Positions 21,262 to 31,628 of a stretch of 64,000 nucleotides of DNA are shown in pieces (positions within the stretch are counted from its first letter, which is position 1; each line of letters starts with the position of its first letter). Origin of the DNA: Ralstonia sp. A12 (GTDB taxonomy: Bacteria; Pseudomonadota; Gammaproteobacteria; Burkholderiales; Burkholderiaceae). The stretch lies in the NCBI RefSeq assembly GCF_000801955.1, contig NZ_JSZO01000006.1:1-64000 (forward strand). Reading direction: 5' to 3'. Below the pieces are notes generated by a model that saw only the letters and a program-made list of their open reading frames with translations, searched no databases and had not been told where the DNA came from. The position numbers and the translations under genes are program-made.

Positions 21262-22536
21262 TCAGTTGGAACCTGCAACCTTGGGTTGCTCTTCGTAAAT
21301 CAGCAAGGGCTTGCCGTCACCGGAGATCGTACTTTCATCGATCACCACCTTCTGCACACCCTTGTGGTTAGGGAGGTCATACATCACATCCATCAAAGCG
21401 TGCTCGACGATGGAACGCAGACCGCGCGCCCCCGTCTTGCGCTTGATCGCCTTGCGGGCGATTGCCGTCAGCGCGCTCGGACGGATTTCCAGCTCCACCC
21501 CTTCCATAGCCAGCAGTTTTTGGTACTGCTTGACGATTGCATTCTTAGGCTCGACCAAGATCTCCATCAAGGCGGCCTCATCGAGCTTGGCCAGCGTTGC
21601 CACCACGGGCAGACGGCCAATCAGCTCGGGAATTAGACCGAACTTGATCAGATCCTCCGGCTCTACCTGCGGCAGCACTTCGTTGACATCGCGCTCTTCC
21701 TTACTCTGCACTTCCGCGCCGAAACCGATCCCGGTCTTATCGGAGCGCTGCCGGATGATCTTTTCCAGACCATCAAATGCGCCACCGCAAATGAACAGGA
21801 TGTTGGTGGTATCGACCTGCAGGAAATCCTGATTCGGATGTTTACGGCCACCTTGCGGCGGCACCGAAGCCATGGTCCCTTCGACCAACTTGAGCAGTGC
21901 CTGCTGCACACCTTCCCCAGAAACGTCTCGGGTGATGGACGGGTTGTCTGACTTGCGCGAAATCTTGTCGATTTCGTCGATGTAGACGATGCCGCGCTGC
22001 GCCTTGTCCACTTCGTAATTGCAATTCTGCAGCAGCTTTTGGATGATGTTTTCGACATCCTCGCCTACGTAACCGGCTTCGGTCAGCGTGGTGGCATCGG
22101 CGATGACGAACGGCACGTTCAGCAAACGTGCCAGCGTTTGTGCAAGCAGGGTCTTGCCCGAGCCAGTCGGCCCGATGAGCAGAATGTTGCTCTTGGACAG
22201 CTCGACATCATCTTTCTTGCCGAGGTGCTTCAAACGCTTGTAATGGTTGTAGACCGCGACCGCCAGAATCTTCTTGGCCTGCTCCTGACCAATCACATAT
22301 TGGTCGAGGCTTTGACGAATTTCATGTGGCGTGGGCAGATCGGACTTGACCGCAAGACCACCTTCCTTCTCGGAGATGGCGGCTTCGTCCCGGATGATTT
22401 CATTGCACAGGTCGATACATTCATCGCAGATGAAGACCGAGGGGCCGGCAATCAGTTTCTTGACCTCATGCTGACTCTTGCCGCAGAACGAGCAGTACAG
22501 CAGCTTTTCGCCAGTCGAGCCTTTCTTGTCCGCCAT
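21262..22536 (-). CDS. clpX: ATP-dependent Clp protease ATPase subunit ClpX
   Basis: 424 aa. A hexameric unfoldase that feeds ClpP. The N-terminal zinc domain has two CxxC pairs (CSFCGKSQ and CDECIDLC, residues about 15-43). The AAA+ core has Walker A GPTGSGKT near 122, the pore loop [10 protein letters not shown], Walker [10 protein letters not shown], and the IGF loop for ClpP docking (TGIGFGAEV). Length is typical. clpP lies about 175 bases upstream on the same strand, with a terminator between, so clpX is transcribed partly or wholly on its own. Confidence 0.98.
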   Translation of the reverse strand: MADKKGSTGEKLLYCSFCGKSQHEVKKLIAGPSVFICDECIDLCNEIIRDEAAISEKEGGLAVKSDLPTPHEIRQSLDQYVIGQEQAKKILAVAVYNHYKRLKHLGKKDDVELSKSNILLIGPTGSGKTLLAQTLARLLNVPFVIADATTLTEAGYVGEDVENIIQKLLQNCNYEVDKAQRGIVYIDEIDKISRKSDNPSITRDVSGEGVQQALLKLVEGTMASVPPQGGRKHPNQDFLQVDTTNILFICGGAFDGLEKIIRQRSDKTGIGFGAEVQSKEERDVNEVLPQVEPEDLIKFGLIPELIGRLPVVATLAKLDEAALMEILVEPKNAIVKQYQKLLAMEGVELEIRPSALTAIARKAIKRKTGARGLRSIVEHALMDVMYDLPNHKGVQKVVIDESTISGDGKPLLIYEEQPKVAGSN

Positions 22537-22610
22537 AACGATAACCAGTAGTTCCTGGCAGCATCATACGCCAAATTATCTGGCGACGACCCGCAGGTGT
22601 TGCACAAAGC

Positions 22611-22637
22611 AAAAACGAGGCGCGAAGCCTCGTTTTT
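22611..22637 (-). terminator. intrinsic terminator of clpP
   Basis: AAAAACGAGGCGCGAAGCCTCGTTTTT: a perfect 11-12 bp stem with a T run, about 75 bases after the clpP stop and before clpX. It would uncouple clpX from clpP unless it is leaky. Confidence 0.9.
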
Positions 22638-22712
22638 GACACCGCTTGATACAGCCGGCGCGGCTTATCTGGTGTGCCGCAAGACGCACCGAGAGCCGCG
22701 TTTGTCCACGAC

Positions 22713-23360
22713 TCAACGCTTGCTGATGACCTGGTCGATCAGACCATATTCCTTGGCCTGCTCGCTGCTCATGAAGTTGTCGCGATCCGTGTCGCGGGCG
22801 ATCTTGTCGACCGGCTGACCGGTCGCCTCCGAAAGCACCGTATTCAGGCGCTCACGCAGGTACAGGATTTCGCGAGCCTGGATCTCGATATCCGAGGCCT
22901 GGCCGCGCGCGCCGCCCAGCGGTTGGTGGATCATGATGCGCGAATTCGGCAGCGCCAAGCGCTTACCCTTCGCACCAGCTGCCAGCAGGAACGCGCCCAT
23001 GCTGGCTGCCATGCCCATGCACAGCGTCGACACATCCGGCTTGATGAACTGCATCGTGTCGTACATCGCCAGACCGGACGAGACAGAGCCCCCCGGCGAG
23101 TTGATGTACAGCGAGATGTCCTTGTCCGGATTCTCACTTTCCAAGAACAACAGTTGTGCCACCACGAGGTTGGCAGTCTGGTCGTTGACCTCGCCCACCA
23201 TGAAGATCACTCGCTCTTTAAGCAGGCGCGAGTAGATGTCGTAGGCGCGTTCGCCGCGGCCCGACTGCTCGACCACCATCGGCACCAGACCGAGCCCCTG
23301 CGTTTCGAGCGCGGAAGCCTGGGTGCGGGCAAGTTGGTCGATCAGTTCATTGCGGATCAT
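22713..23360 (-). CDS. clpP: ATP-dependent Clp protease proteolytic subunit ClpP
   Basis: 215 aa. This serine protease forms a 14-subunit chamber. The nucleophile Ser lies in [15 protein letters not shown] near 110 and the catalytic His in [10 protein letters not shown] near 135. [14 protein letters not shown] is the handle helix, and [21 protein letters not shown] is the C-terminal signature. The gene sits 29 bases after tig on the same strand, so tig-clpP is a likely transcript. Confidence 0.98.
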   Translation of the reverse strand: MIRNELIDQLARTQASALETQGLGLVPMVVEQSGRGERAYDIYSRLLKERVIFMVGEVNDQTANLVVAQLLFLESENPDKDISLYINSPGGSVSSGLAMYDTMQFIKPDVSTLCMGMAASMGAFLLAAGAKGKRLALPNSRIMIHQPLGGARGQASDIEIQAREILYLRERLNTVLSEATGQPVDKIARDTDRDNFMSSEQAKEYGLIDQVISKR

Positions 23361-23389
23361 GCGGTTCTCCGGTGCGTGGATCGATCGAA

Positions 23390-24733
23390 TCAGCCTTGCG
23401 CCGGGGTGGCGGTCAGCTCTTCGAACGACACAGCCTTGTCAGTAACCTTGGCCTTGTCGCACACAAAATTTACCACGTTGTTTTCGAGCACGTAGGCTTC
23501 CATTTCGGCCAGGCGCTGTTGGTCACCGTAGTACCAGCGGATGACTTCCTTCGGATCTTCGTAGCTCTTGGCGAACTCTTCGATCTCAGCCTTGATCTGC
23601 TCCGGCTTGGCTTCCAGGCTGTGCGCCTTCACGACTTCCGCCAGCACCAGACCCAGCTTCACGCGGCGCTCAGCTTGTTGCGTGAACATCTCTGCCGGGA
23701 TCGGCATGTTCTTGGCGTTTGGCATGCCGCGCTGTTCCAGATCGCGACGGGCCATTTCAACCAGGCGTTCTTGATCTTGTTCGACCAGCGACTTCGGCAC
23801 GTCCAGCTCTGCCACCTTCAGCAGCGCTTCCATGACTTGATCCTTGAGCAACGCGTGCGTGCGGCGCTTGACTTCACGCTCGAGGTTTTCGCGGATGTCG
23901 GCGCGCATCTTGTCGAGGTTGCCGTCGGCGATGCCCAGCGATTGCGCGAAGGCTTCGTTGACTTCCGGCAGGTGTGCCCACTCGACTTGCTTGAGCGTAA
24001 CGGTGAATTCAGCCGTCTTACCGGCCACGTCCTTACCGTGGTAGTCCTCAGGGAAGGCCAGCGGGAACACCTTCGATTCGCCTTGCTTCAGGCCCAGCGT
24101 GGCTTGCTCGAACTCGGGCAGCATGCGGCCCTCACCCAGCACGAAGCTGAAACCTTCAGCCTTGCCACCAGCGAATTCCACGCCGTCGATCGTGCCGACG
24201 AAGTCGACCGTCACGCGGTCGCCATTTTGTGCAACAGCTGCGCCGCCGTCACCGTGCTCGCCGGCTTCGCCGCGCGTGTGGTAGTGCACGCGTTGCTTGC
24301 GCAGGATGTCCAGCGTCTTGTCGATTTCAGCGTCGGTGATCTCGGTCTTGGTGCGGGTCAGTTCCGCGCTGGCCAGATCGCCCAGCTTGACTTCCGGATA
24401 CACCTCGAAGGTGGCGTCAAATGCGACTTGGTCGTCTGCCACGCCTTCGGTCTTCAGCTCGAAGCGCGGTTGGCCGGCAACCTTCACGCCTTGCTCGTTG
24501 GTGATGTCGAAGAACTGGCGTGCAGCCTTGTCGTAGCGCACTTCGAATTCGACTTGTTGGCCGTATTGCTTCTCGACCATCTTCATCGGGACCTTGCCCG
24601 GGCGGAAGCCAGACATCTTGACGGTCTTGGACAGACGCGCCAGACGGCTTTGCTTCTCTTGCTCCACTTCGGCCTTCGGGACAGCCAGGGTCACTTTGCG
24701 ATCAAGCTTGCCGAGGTTTTCGATAGTCGACAT
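23390..24733 (-). CDS. tig: trigger factor (ribosome-bound chaperone)
   Basis: 447 aa. The N-terminal ribosome-binding domain carries the signature GFRPGKVPM (about residues 42-50). The FKBP-type isomerase domain starts near 160 ([21 protein letters not shown]) and the helical C-terminal domain forms the substrate cradle. It meets nascent chains at the exit tunnel. Length is near the family norm of 430-450. The 250 bases upstream (24734-24982) hold no gene; a CATAAT hexamer is there without a good -35. Confidence 0.97.
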   Translation of the reverse strand: MSTIENLGKLDRKVTLAVPKAEVEQEKQSRLARLSKTVKMSGFRPGKVPMKMVEKQYGQQVEFEVRYDKAARQFFDITNEQGVKVAGQPRFELKTEGVADDQVAFDATFEVYPEVKLGDLASAELTRTKTEITDAEIDKTLDILRKQRVHYHTRGEAGEHGDGGAAVAQNGDRVTVDFVGTIDGVEFAGGKAEGFSFVLGEGRMLPEFEQATLGLKQGESKVFPLAFPEDYHGKDVAGKTAEFTVTLKQVEWAHLPEVNEAFAQSLGIADGNLDKMRADIRENLEREVKRRTHALLKDQVMEALLKVAELDVPKSLVEQDQERLVEMARRDLEQRGMPNAKNMPIPAEMFTQQAERRVKLGLVLAEVVKAHSLEAKPEQIKAEIEEFAKSYEDPKEVIRWYYGDQQRLAEMEAYVLENNVVNFVCDKAKVTDKAVSFEELTATPAQG

Positions 24734-24982
24734 GGTCGTAATTCCAGATTCAGATGAAAGTTGCGTCGAACGGCGCAGCGCCAGCAGCAGCCGTGGTTCA
24801 GAGTTCTTGGTCTTGCCGGGCTTGGCTCAAATGCGGCGCGAGGGCCGCTCAGATAAATAACACTTCTGCGGCACAACGGGCGCGTTCGGGCTGGCAAACG
24901 CAAAACGCATATTATGGCATGGAACGCTCGCCAGCCCTGATTTTTTGGGTCGAAACGCGCCCAAAACCCTTCAAGCGGCGCG

Positions 24983-27001
24983 TCAGTCCTGCGTATCGAC
25001 AGCCTCGGTTTTAGGGAGTCCGGCACCCTGCTCTCGCTTGCCTCCATGCCGCAATGCGCGCAAGACGAAGCGCCCCGGGTCAAGCGCCGCTGCCAGATCG
25101 ACCTCCAGCGGCAACGGACCACCATCGATCTGCGCGGCGAGCAGCTCCGCGCCCAAGACCGACCATGTGAGGCCGCGCGAGCCATATGCAAGTGCGGCAT
25201 ACAGCCCGGGCAAACGAGGAAGTTCCGCATGCGGCCCACGTAGACGGAAGCCCGGCGCCATGGCTGCCGCCTCATCGACCACCGCGCCGATCAGCGGCAA
25301 GCGATTGGCCGACACGCACCGCACCCCGACATACCCATGCAGTTGCGATGGACTCAACTGCGACAGCGCCCGTGATTGCTGCGGCTGCATGCCCGTCAGC
25401 CGCGCCAGGTTGGCGGCGTGATCGTCGATGCGCTCGGCCAGATCGGATTCGCCTGGCTGGAACGATGAGCCGATGCGCACAGACTGTGCGTCCGGTGCGG
25501 CTGGGAGCAGGTAGCCATCACCGCACACCACAGTCTTGGGCCAGGCGACATCCTGCTCAAGGCTGGCGACGGGCACATCTGTCAGTTGGCCGCGAACTGG
25601 TTTGAGCAACGCAGACGCTAGTGGCGCCAGCCGGGCTGCATCCAAGCTGTTGGCAAGGATGACGACCGGCGCGCCAGCAATCACGCCCCCCTGAGCGTCA
25701 AGCGCTTGCCATTGGCCGTCCGCTTTACGCAACGATTCGACACGGGTGTTCCAACGCGCCTCGATCGCGCTGGCGGCTGCGGCGAGGGTGGCCCGGCAAA
25801 CATCGGGCGGCGCCACCCAGCCGGCCTGCTCGAACCACCACCCGCCTTGCGGCACGCACGCACCGACGCGTTGGGTGGCTTGGTCGGCACTCAACCAATC
25901 GATGTAGCTGGCGGGGTACCCGAGCGCCTGCACGACGCGTTGCTGCTCGGCGGCATCGTCCTCGTTTTCAGCGAGTTGAAGCACGCCGGTTGGCTGGAAG
26001 CCAGTCACAAAACCGGCGCGGTCGAGCGCATCCCAATGCCGGCGCGCGAGCAGATTGCCGGCACGCGACAGGCGCGACAGCACGCTGTCATCAATGGACA
26101 CATGCGGATGCATGGCCGCCGCACGATGCGCGGATGTGCCGCGCGCGGGGCCATCATTCGCATCAATAAGGGTGATACGCCAGCCCCGCGCGGCAAGCCG
26201 TTCCGCAACGGAACAGCCCGCCAGCCCAGCGCCAAGGACGATGGCATGGCGCTCAGACCAGACCGGCGCCTCAGCCGGGCCGCGCCGCGTACGCCAGTGC
26301 GTTGGAAACTGCGCGACCGTCATGTCGCGCTTGGTACCGAAGCCCGGTGCCTTGCGTGCGTCGAAACCAGCCTCCTGCAAACCGCGTCGCACAAAGCCTG
26401 CTGCCGTGTACGTCGCCAACGTGGCGCCGGCGCGGGCGACGCGTGCGAGTTGCTTGAACACGCGTGGCTGCCAGAGGTCTGGGTTCTTGGCGGGCGAGAA
26501 ACCATCCAGATAGAACGCGTCCGCCGCGCAGGACAGTTGCGGCAGTACCTCCATCGCATCGCCAAAGAGCAGCGTGAGCGTGACGCAGCCTTCATCCAAC
26601 ACGAGGCGATGCACGCCGGGCACCGGCACCGGCCACGACTGGCGCAGCGTTTCGGCCAATGGTGCCAGCGCACCGTCTTTCGGATGCACGACGGACAAGC
26701 CTGCGCGATCGAACGGATGCTTTTCGAGGGAAACGAAATCGAGCCGCGCGCAACGTTGCGGATCATCACGCCAGGCTGCCCACGTCGCCAGAAAATTCAG
26801 GCCCTGACCGAAGCCGGTCTCGACGATGGTGAAGGTGTCTTTGCCTTGCCACGCACTGGGCAACCCGTTGCCACCCAAGAAGACGTGTTGCGCCTGTGCG
26901 AGACCGCCTTCCGTGCTGTGATAGACGTCGTCGTATTGCGCGGAGAACGGCGTACCGTCCGGCGTGAGCTGAGGCGTGGCGAGAACGAGGCCGCGTGGCA
27001 T
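24983..27001 (-). CDS. mnmC: bifunctional tRNA mnm5s2U34 methyltransferase / FAD-dependent cmnm5s2U34 oxidoreductase
   Basis: 672 aa from the ATG at 27001 ([16 protein letters not shown]). It completes mnm5s2U at tRNA position 34. The N-terminal methyltransferase part (1-240) has [18 protein letters not shown] for SAM binding and [17 protein letters not shown]. The C-terminal oxidoreductase begins with the FAD motif [21 protein letters not shown] near 255 and ends with [25 protein letters not shown]. The fusion is normal for beta- and gammaproteobacteria. It lies 76 bases downstream of alcE and may be read through from it. Confidence 0.95.
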   Translation of the reverse strand: MPRGLVLATPQLTPDGTPFSAQYDDVYHSTEGGLAQAQHVFLGGNGLPSAWQGKDTFTIVETGFGQGLNFLATWAAWRDDPQRCARLDFVSLEKHPFDRAGLSVVHPKDGALAPLAETLRQSWPVPVPGVHRLVLDEGCVTLTLLFGDAMEVLPQLSCAADAFYLDGFSPAKNPDLWQPRVFKQLARVARAGATLATYTAAGFVRRGLQEAGFDARKAPGFGTKRDMTVAQFPTHWRTRRGPAEAPVWSERHAIVLGAGLAGCSVAERLAARGWRITLIDANDGPARGTSAHRAAAMHPHVSIDDSVLSRLSRAGNLLARRHWDALDRAGFVTGFQPTGVLQLAENEDDAAEQQRVVQALGYPASYIDWLSADQATQRVGACVPQGGWWFEQAGWVAPPDVCRATLAAAASAIEARWNTRVESLRKADGQWQALDAQGGVIAGAPVVILANSLDAARLAPLASALLKPVRGQLTDVPVASLEQDVAWPKTVVCGDGYLLPAAPDAQSVRIGSSFQPGESDLAERIDDHAANLARLTGMQPQQSRALSQLSPSQLHGYVGVRCVSANRLPLIGAVVDEAAAMAPGFRLRGPHAELPRLPGLYAALAYGSRGLTWSVLGAELLAAQIDGGPLPLEVDLAAALDPGRFVLRALRHGGKREQGAGLPKTEAVDTQD

Positions 27002-27077
27002 GAAACACCCTGGGAAGAAGCAGCGGATTGTACCGCCGCCCTCCCCGCGCACCTTGATCTGGCGCAGGCGCCGGCAG

Positions 27078-28238
27078 CTACACGTCGGCGACGGGCAATG
27101 TGCCCATCACGCGGCGGTACCACGCGTGGAAATGCCGCATGCCGTCTTCGAGTGGCGATTGGTACGGGCCGGTTTCCGACACGCCGCGCTCCATCAGCGC
27201 ACGGCGCCCGGCGTCCATGCGCTCGCCGATCTCGTCGTCTTCGATGCAGGTTTCCATGTAGGCGGCGCGCTGTGCCTCGACGAACTCGCGCTCGAACGCG
27301 GCGATCTCTTCCGGATAGTAGAACTCGACCACGTTGACGGTGTCCTGCGGCCCCTTCGGATACAGCGTGGAGAGCACCAGCACGTGCGGATACAGCTCGA
27401 TCATGTGGGTCGGGAAGTACGTGACCCAGATGGCGCCGAAATCAGGCGATGTGCCGGAGCGGTAGTCGAGCAGCCGATCGTGCCATGCGCCATACACATC
27501 CGAGCCCGGCTGGCTGAGCGCTTGATTGATGCCGACACGCTGCATGCTGTACCAGTCGGCAAACTCCCATTCGAGGTTGTCGCACGTGACGAAGTGGCCA
27601 AGGCCAGGGTGGAATGGTGCGACGTGATAGTCCTCCAGGTAGACCTCGATGAAGGTCTTCCAGTTGTAGTTGCACTGGTGGACCTCCACGTGGTCGAGCA
27701 CGTAGCCGCCGAAGTCGAACTCGGGGCGCGCGAACAGCGGCGCCATGTCGCGCGCGGGATCACGTGGGCCTTCGAACAGTAAGCCGTGGCAGTTGCGCAG
27801 CGTGAAGCGCTGCAGGTTCTTGCATGGGGTGCTCGTGAACTGCGGTGCGCCGATCAGCTCGCCGCGGTCGGTGTATGTCCAGCGATGCAGCGGGCAAACG
27901 ATGTTGCCACCCGCTGCGCGCAGGTTGCCGGTGGCGTTGGCGGGGCCGGTCACGTTGCCCGTTTCGCCGCCAAGAATGAGTGCCTGCCGATGGCGGCAGA
28001 CGTTGGACATCAACTCGACGCCTCCGGCGTTGCGCATCAACACGCGACCGCCACCCTCCTGGGCAAGGCGGCGCCAGTCGCCCTGTTCCGGCACGGCTTT
28101 CTCGTTGCCGACATAGCGGGCAGATTGCTTGAAGATGGTTTCCAGTTCGCACGCGAACAGGGCGTCGTCAAAGTACGCGGCGACGGGCAATTGGGTGTGC
28201 GCCGGCATCACGTGAGCCAGGCGTCCGACATCAGTCAT
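27078..28238 (-). CDS. alcE: Rieske [2Fe-2S] oxygenase, AlcE-like
   Basis: 386 aa from the ATG at 28238, which has TTGGAGAC upstream; an in-frame GTG at 28253 is less likely. The Rieske ligands are CRH (in SNVCRHRQ) and CPLH (in [10 protein letters not shown]), but 31 residues separate the pairs instead of the usual 15-17. The non-haem iron site is [15 protein letters not shown]. AlcE-type enzymes hydroxylate putrescine to 2-hydroxyputrescine, the diamine specific to alcaligin; that substrate is inferred here from the neighbours. The gene is last in the siderophore operon, 85 bases after the reductase. Confidence 0.85.
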   Translation of the reverse strand: MTDVGRLAHVMPAHTQLPVAAYFDDALFACELETIFKQSARYVGNEKAVPEQGDWRRLAQEGGGRVLMRNAGGVELMSNVCRHRQALILGGETGNVTGPANATGNLRAAGGNIVCPLHRWTYTDRGELIGAPQFTSTPCKNLQRFTLRNCHGLLFEGPRDPARDMAPLFARPEFDFGGYVLDHVEVHQCNYNWKTFIEVYLEDYHVAPFHPGLGHFVTCDNLEWEFADWYSMQRVGINQALSQPGSDVYGAWHDRLLDYRSGTSPDFGAIWVTYFPTHMIELYPHVLVLSTLYPKGPQDTVNVVEFYYPEEIAAFEREFVEAQRAAYMETCIEDDEIGERMDAGRRALMERGVSETGPYQSPLEDGMRHFHAWYRRVMGTLPVADV

Positions 28239-28323
28239 CGGGGTCTCCAACACGGTGTGGCGGGTGATTCAGCATTCGCGCTGAAACGGCGTCCGCCCCA
28301 TCAGGCATCGGGGGAGAAGCGCG

Positions 28324-29142
28324 CTACGACGCCTCAGCCAGCAAGCAGGCGATGCGCGCATCGAGCGAGAGCTTCGGGCAGGTGCTGCATTTCTCACCGT
28401 CGCGACGACGGAAGTAGTGGCAGCAGACCTTGCGGTCAAGCGCAAGTGCGGGCGTGCCGTCGCGTGCGCGGTAAGCGAAGAAGCCGCAACCGCCAGCAAT
28501 ACCGAGACTGGCCAGCCAGGCCTCTCCCATGGCAATCACGTCTGCGTCGGATAACGACGTGTGGGCGCGCACGGCCATCAATGCGCCGAGCACACACTCG
28601 GCCTGCAGACGATCTGCGGCGCGATCGTGCAGCACAACCAGCGGCTTGAGCGCCCGGCGAACCGCGTTGCAGAAAGCTTGCATCTCGGCAGCCGCGGCTT
28701 CCGTCCGCTCGACAAACGAGCCGTCAACGGGCGCATGCACTGGCAAATGGAAACCACTGGGAAAACCGGTCTTCACTGGCTGTGCGAGACCTGCCAGTTG
28801 GGGCACTGCGCCCTCCAGATGCACGGCAATCACGCACAGATAGATCGGTTGCCAGATCGCCAGGCCCCAACAGCGCAGCGCAAGGTAAAGCGCGCCCGCC
28901 TCGGGGTAGGCCTGCGCCCAGTGATCACGCAGTGCGTGCAGCGCAGCGTCGCTTCCGAGGCACAGCGCATCGGCCGGTGGCACGCCACCTTGCTCGCCGC
29001 GCAGGCTGGGGATGACGCTTTGCGCCAGCCGTAGCGTGCGGGCAAGCCCCGGATTCAGGGCCGACGATGGACGCCAGGCTTGCACCAAGGCGAAGCCCGG
29101 CTCCACAGCGTCTTTACTGAGGGCGCACGTGCTGTCTGTCAT
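28324..29142 (-). CDS. alcD: FhuF-like siderophore ferric-iron reductase (AlcD-like)
   Basis: 272 aa. The C-terminal KVCCHYFRRRDGEKCSTCP gives the CC-x10-CxxC cluster motif of FhuF-type [2Fe-2S] reductases, which release iron from ferric hydroxamates in the cytoplasm. The N-terminal two thirds are helical, with a central CWGLAIWQPIYLCVIAVHLEG. The ATG overlaps the stop of the synthetase gene (ATGA), so translation is coupled. Equivalent in place and type to Bordetella alcD. Confidence 0.85.
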   Translation of the reverse strand: MTDSTCALSKDAVEPGFALVQAWRPSSALNPGLARTLRLAQSVIPSLRGEQGGVPPADALCLGSDAALHALRDHWAQAYPEAGALYLALRCWGLAIWQPIYLCVIAVHLEGAVPQLAGLAQPVKTGFPSGFHLPVHAPVDGSFVERTEAAAAEMQAFCNAVRRALKPLVVLHDRAADRLQAECVLGALMAVRAHTSLSDADVIAMGEAWLASLGIAGGCGFFAYRARDGTPALALDRKVCCHYFRRRDGEKCSTCPKLSLDARIACLLAEAS

Positions 29143-31016
29143 GCAGCCGCTTCTGCCGCCTCGGTCTGCACAACTTGTTCCGCACGACGGAACTTGGCGA
29201 TGGGGTTCACCAGATTGCCGGCGATCTTCAGGCTCGATGCCGGGTCCGCCAGGTTCACCATCTGCACGTTGTTGCCGAGCTGCAGACGGTTCAAGCAAGA
29301 GTGCTGGAACTCCGGTACGAACATGTCGTAATGCGCGTACTTGGCGGCATGTTCTGGGTGCGTGTCCTGATAGTCGATCACGCAGTCAGCAACGGCGCCC
29401 CAGAACTGGTCTTCGGTGCAGCAGCCGTTTTCCACCAGCACGTGGTTGATGTGGCGCAGCACACCGTCGAACACGTCGATAAAGATGCCAAGCAGCTTGA
29501 AGTTGTCCGGCACCTCCACCGCCAGGCGCTGTACGCGCTCGGGCAGCCATTCGCGCGCCTTGATGTCGAGGATGGCGCATTCCTCGGCAATGTCTTTCAT
29601 GATGGCGCGCACGGGCACGTAGTTGTCCATCACGAGGATGAGGTTCTCGCCGTGCGGCATGAAACTCAGCTCGTAGGCGTAGAAACAATGCAGCAGCGGC
29701 GTCAGGTAGGCCTGCAGGTATTGGCGAATCCAGGTAAGTGCCGGCAGACCCGAGCGGCGGATCAGCTCGGGCATCAGCGCGTGGCCGTCGCGGTCGACGT
29801 GCAGCAGTGCCGCCATCGTCATCAAACGCTCGCCCGGCTGGAGCAGCGGCAGCGGATTCTCGCGCCACAGTGCGGAGAACTGCTTCTTGTACGGCGTATC
29901 CACCGGGATGGCCGCCTCATAGTAGAAGTTGCGGAAGCCGATGGCCGCCACTTCCTGCAGGATGGTGAAACCGTTCTCGCGCAGGAAAGCGTCGTCGGAT
30001 ACCAGCCCCTTGATGAACTCGTTGATGGCCGGCGTGCCCGACATGTAGTACGGCGACAACCCGCGCATGAAACCCATGTTCAGGATCGACAGTGATGTCT
30101 TGACGTAGCGCTTGGTGCGATCACTCGTGTTGAAGAACGTGCGGATGGATTGCTGGGCGATGTAGTGGTCGGCGCTGTAGTCAAGGCAGATGATCTTGCG
30201 TTGGGCCACGTAGCCCGCAAACGCGATGGAAAGCTTGTTGAACCACTGCCACGGGTGCGCGGGCATGAAGTGGTAGTCGGCCGGATCGACGCCCTTGGCG
30301 GCCACCTGGCGCGTGAAGTCATCCAGAGTGTTTTGCCCGAGCTCCTCGGCAAGCATTTGCGCGTAGTCGAGCGTGGACAGCGTCGACGGCGTGGCGTGGT
30401 CTTTGTGCACGGCCAGCCAGATCACGCGGATGTCGGAGCCGGCTTCAGGCGCATAGGCTTGGTAGTCGACAGAGGTAAAGCCCAGCCGCCCATTGTTGGC
30501 GACGAAGCCAGGGTGCCCTTCAATCATCGCGACTTCGATGGTCTGAAAGTCAGTGGCCTCGGCCAGTTGCGCGCTGCTGGGTGCGCCGGCCTTCATGCGC
30601 TTGAAGGCGCTGCCGAACAGCGTGCTGCTGATCTCGTCAAGGTAGATGGGGAGCAGCTCGTCGCGGATGCCAAGGCGCTGGCGACATTCGATGATGAATT
30701 GCAATGCGTCGAGCGGTTGCTCAGCGCCATCGACCAGACGGCGCATCGATTCCGGCTTGATAAACCAATGACGCAGCGCGAGTTGTTGCGCTTCAAACTG
30801 GTAGAAAACCTTGCCGTCATCGGAGAACACCTGGTACAGCGCGAAACCGTCGGCCGCGGCATGCAAGTGCTCAGGCTCCAGGATGAGCTCGTGCGCGTAT
30901 TCGGCAATCGCCTTGCGCAGCAGCAGGCGGTTGGCCTGCGCCCAAACTTCGGGCGTGAGATGCGCAGCGGCCTGGGCCGGGTGCTGGGAGAGCTGGTTGT
31001 GAATGGTGACGTTCAT
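29139..31016 (-). CDS. alcC: IucA/IucC-family NRPS-independent siderophore synthetase (AlcC-like)
   Basis: 625 aa, normal for the family. It uses ATP to adenylate a carboxylate and join it to an amine. Seen: IEGHPGFVANNGRLGF in the N-terminal nucleotide region, the HPWQW motif near 256, KTSLSILNMGFMRGLSP, and PHGENLILVMDNYVPVR near the C-terminal third. With an N-hydroxylase and acyltransferase beside it, the type C (AlcC/DesD/PubC) role is expected: dimerising and closing N-hydroxy-N-succinyl diamine units. AAGGA lies upstream of the ATG, and its stop overlaps the alcD start. Confidence 0.92.
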   Translation of the reverse strand: MNVTIHNQLSQHPAQAAAHLTPEVWAQANRLLLRKAIAEYAHELILEPEHLHAAADGFALYQVFSDDGKVFYQFEAQQLALRHWFIKPESMRRLVDGAEQPLDALQFIIECRQRLGIRDELLPIYLDEISSTLFGSAFKRMKAGAPSSAQLAEATDFQTIEVAMIEGHPGFVANNGRLGFTSVDYQAYAPEAGSDIRVIWLAVHKDHATPSTLSTLDYAQMLAEELGQNTLDDFTRQVAAKGVDPADYHFMPAHPWQWFNKLSIAFAGYVAQRKIICLDYSADHYIAQQSIRTFFNTSDRTKRYVKTSLSILNMGFMRGLSPYYMSGTPAINEFIKGLVSDDAFLRENGFTILQEVAAIGFRNFYYEAAIPVDTPYKKQFSALWRENPLPLLQPGERLMTMAALLHVDRDGHALMPELIRRSGLPALTWIRQYLQAYLTPLLHCFYAYELSFMPHGENLILVMDNYVPVRAIMKDIAEECAILDIKAREWLPERVQRLAVEVPDNFKLLGIFIDVFDGVLRHINHVLVENGCCTEDQFWGAVADCVIDYQDTHPEHAAKYAHYDMFVPEFQHSCLNRLQLGNNVQMVNLADPASSLKIAGNLVNPIAKFRRAEQVVQTEAAEAAA

Positions 31017-31031
31017 GAGAAATCCTTGGTC

Positions 31032-31628
31032 TTAGGCAATGGTGGTGGTGGCCTGTTCAAAATCCTGCCGGGTGCAGAAAGCGAGGCTGGCGATCTTTTC
31101 GGTAAAGGCGACGTTGCGGTCGTAGATGAAACCGGCGGCGCGGTTGATGGCGTGGATGCGTGTGTTGTTGGCGTCAGGCTCGACCACGATGCGTGCCGCA
31201 CCCAGGTGCTCGAACATGAAGCGCATCAGGGCGAAGAACACGGTGCGCGTGTAGCCGGCAATACGCACATCCGCTGGCCCGATGAAGATATGCATACCGA
31301 GGTCACCGGGCTGCACGTCGTAGAACGTGCGGATGCGGTCGTGCGCGGGGTCGTAGCACTCGGCAAGGAAAGCCGGGCGGCCGTCTTTCCACACGAGATA
31401 CGCGGTGGCATAGCCAGAGCCCATCAAGTCCTGGTAGACCTGACCGACCTCGACTTCCGTCTTGTCGCGCATGAGCCAAAACGATGCGCGCTCCGGTTGG
31501 AACCAGCGGTGCAGTGTCGGGATCTCTTCCGGAATGCGCAGCAGGTGGAAGGTGAAGCCCTCGGCATCGGTGTACGGCGCGCTTGCCGCGTCAGCACGGC
31601 GGTGGATGGTGTGGGCATCAATTGGCAT
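31032..31628 (-). CDS. alcB: hydroxamate siderophore N-acyltransferase (GNAT, AlcB/RhbD family)
   Basis: 198 aa. A GNAT-fold acyltransferase of the siderophore type: IPTLHRWFQPERASFW in the N-terminal part, then GDLGMHIFIGPADVRIAGYT and ARIVVEPDANNTRIHAINRA, with the family's CoA-binding region and conserved GF near the end. It would transfer succinyl (or another acyl) from CoA to the hydroxylamine made by the AlcA-like enzyme. It overlaps the exporter gene by 11 bases and stands 15 bases before alcC. Confidence 0.88.
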   Translation of the reverse strand: MPIDAHTIHRRADAASAPYTDAEGFTFHLLRIPEEIPTLHRWFQPERASFWLMRDKTEVEVGQVYQDLMGSGYATAYLVWKDGRPAFLAECYDPAHDRIRTFYDVQPGDLGMHIFIGPADVRIAGYTRTVFFALMRFMFEHLGAARIVVEPDANNTRIHAINRAAGFIYDRNVAFTEKIASLAFCTRQDFEQATTTIA

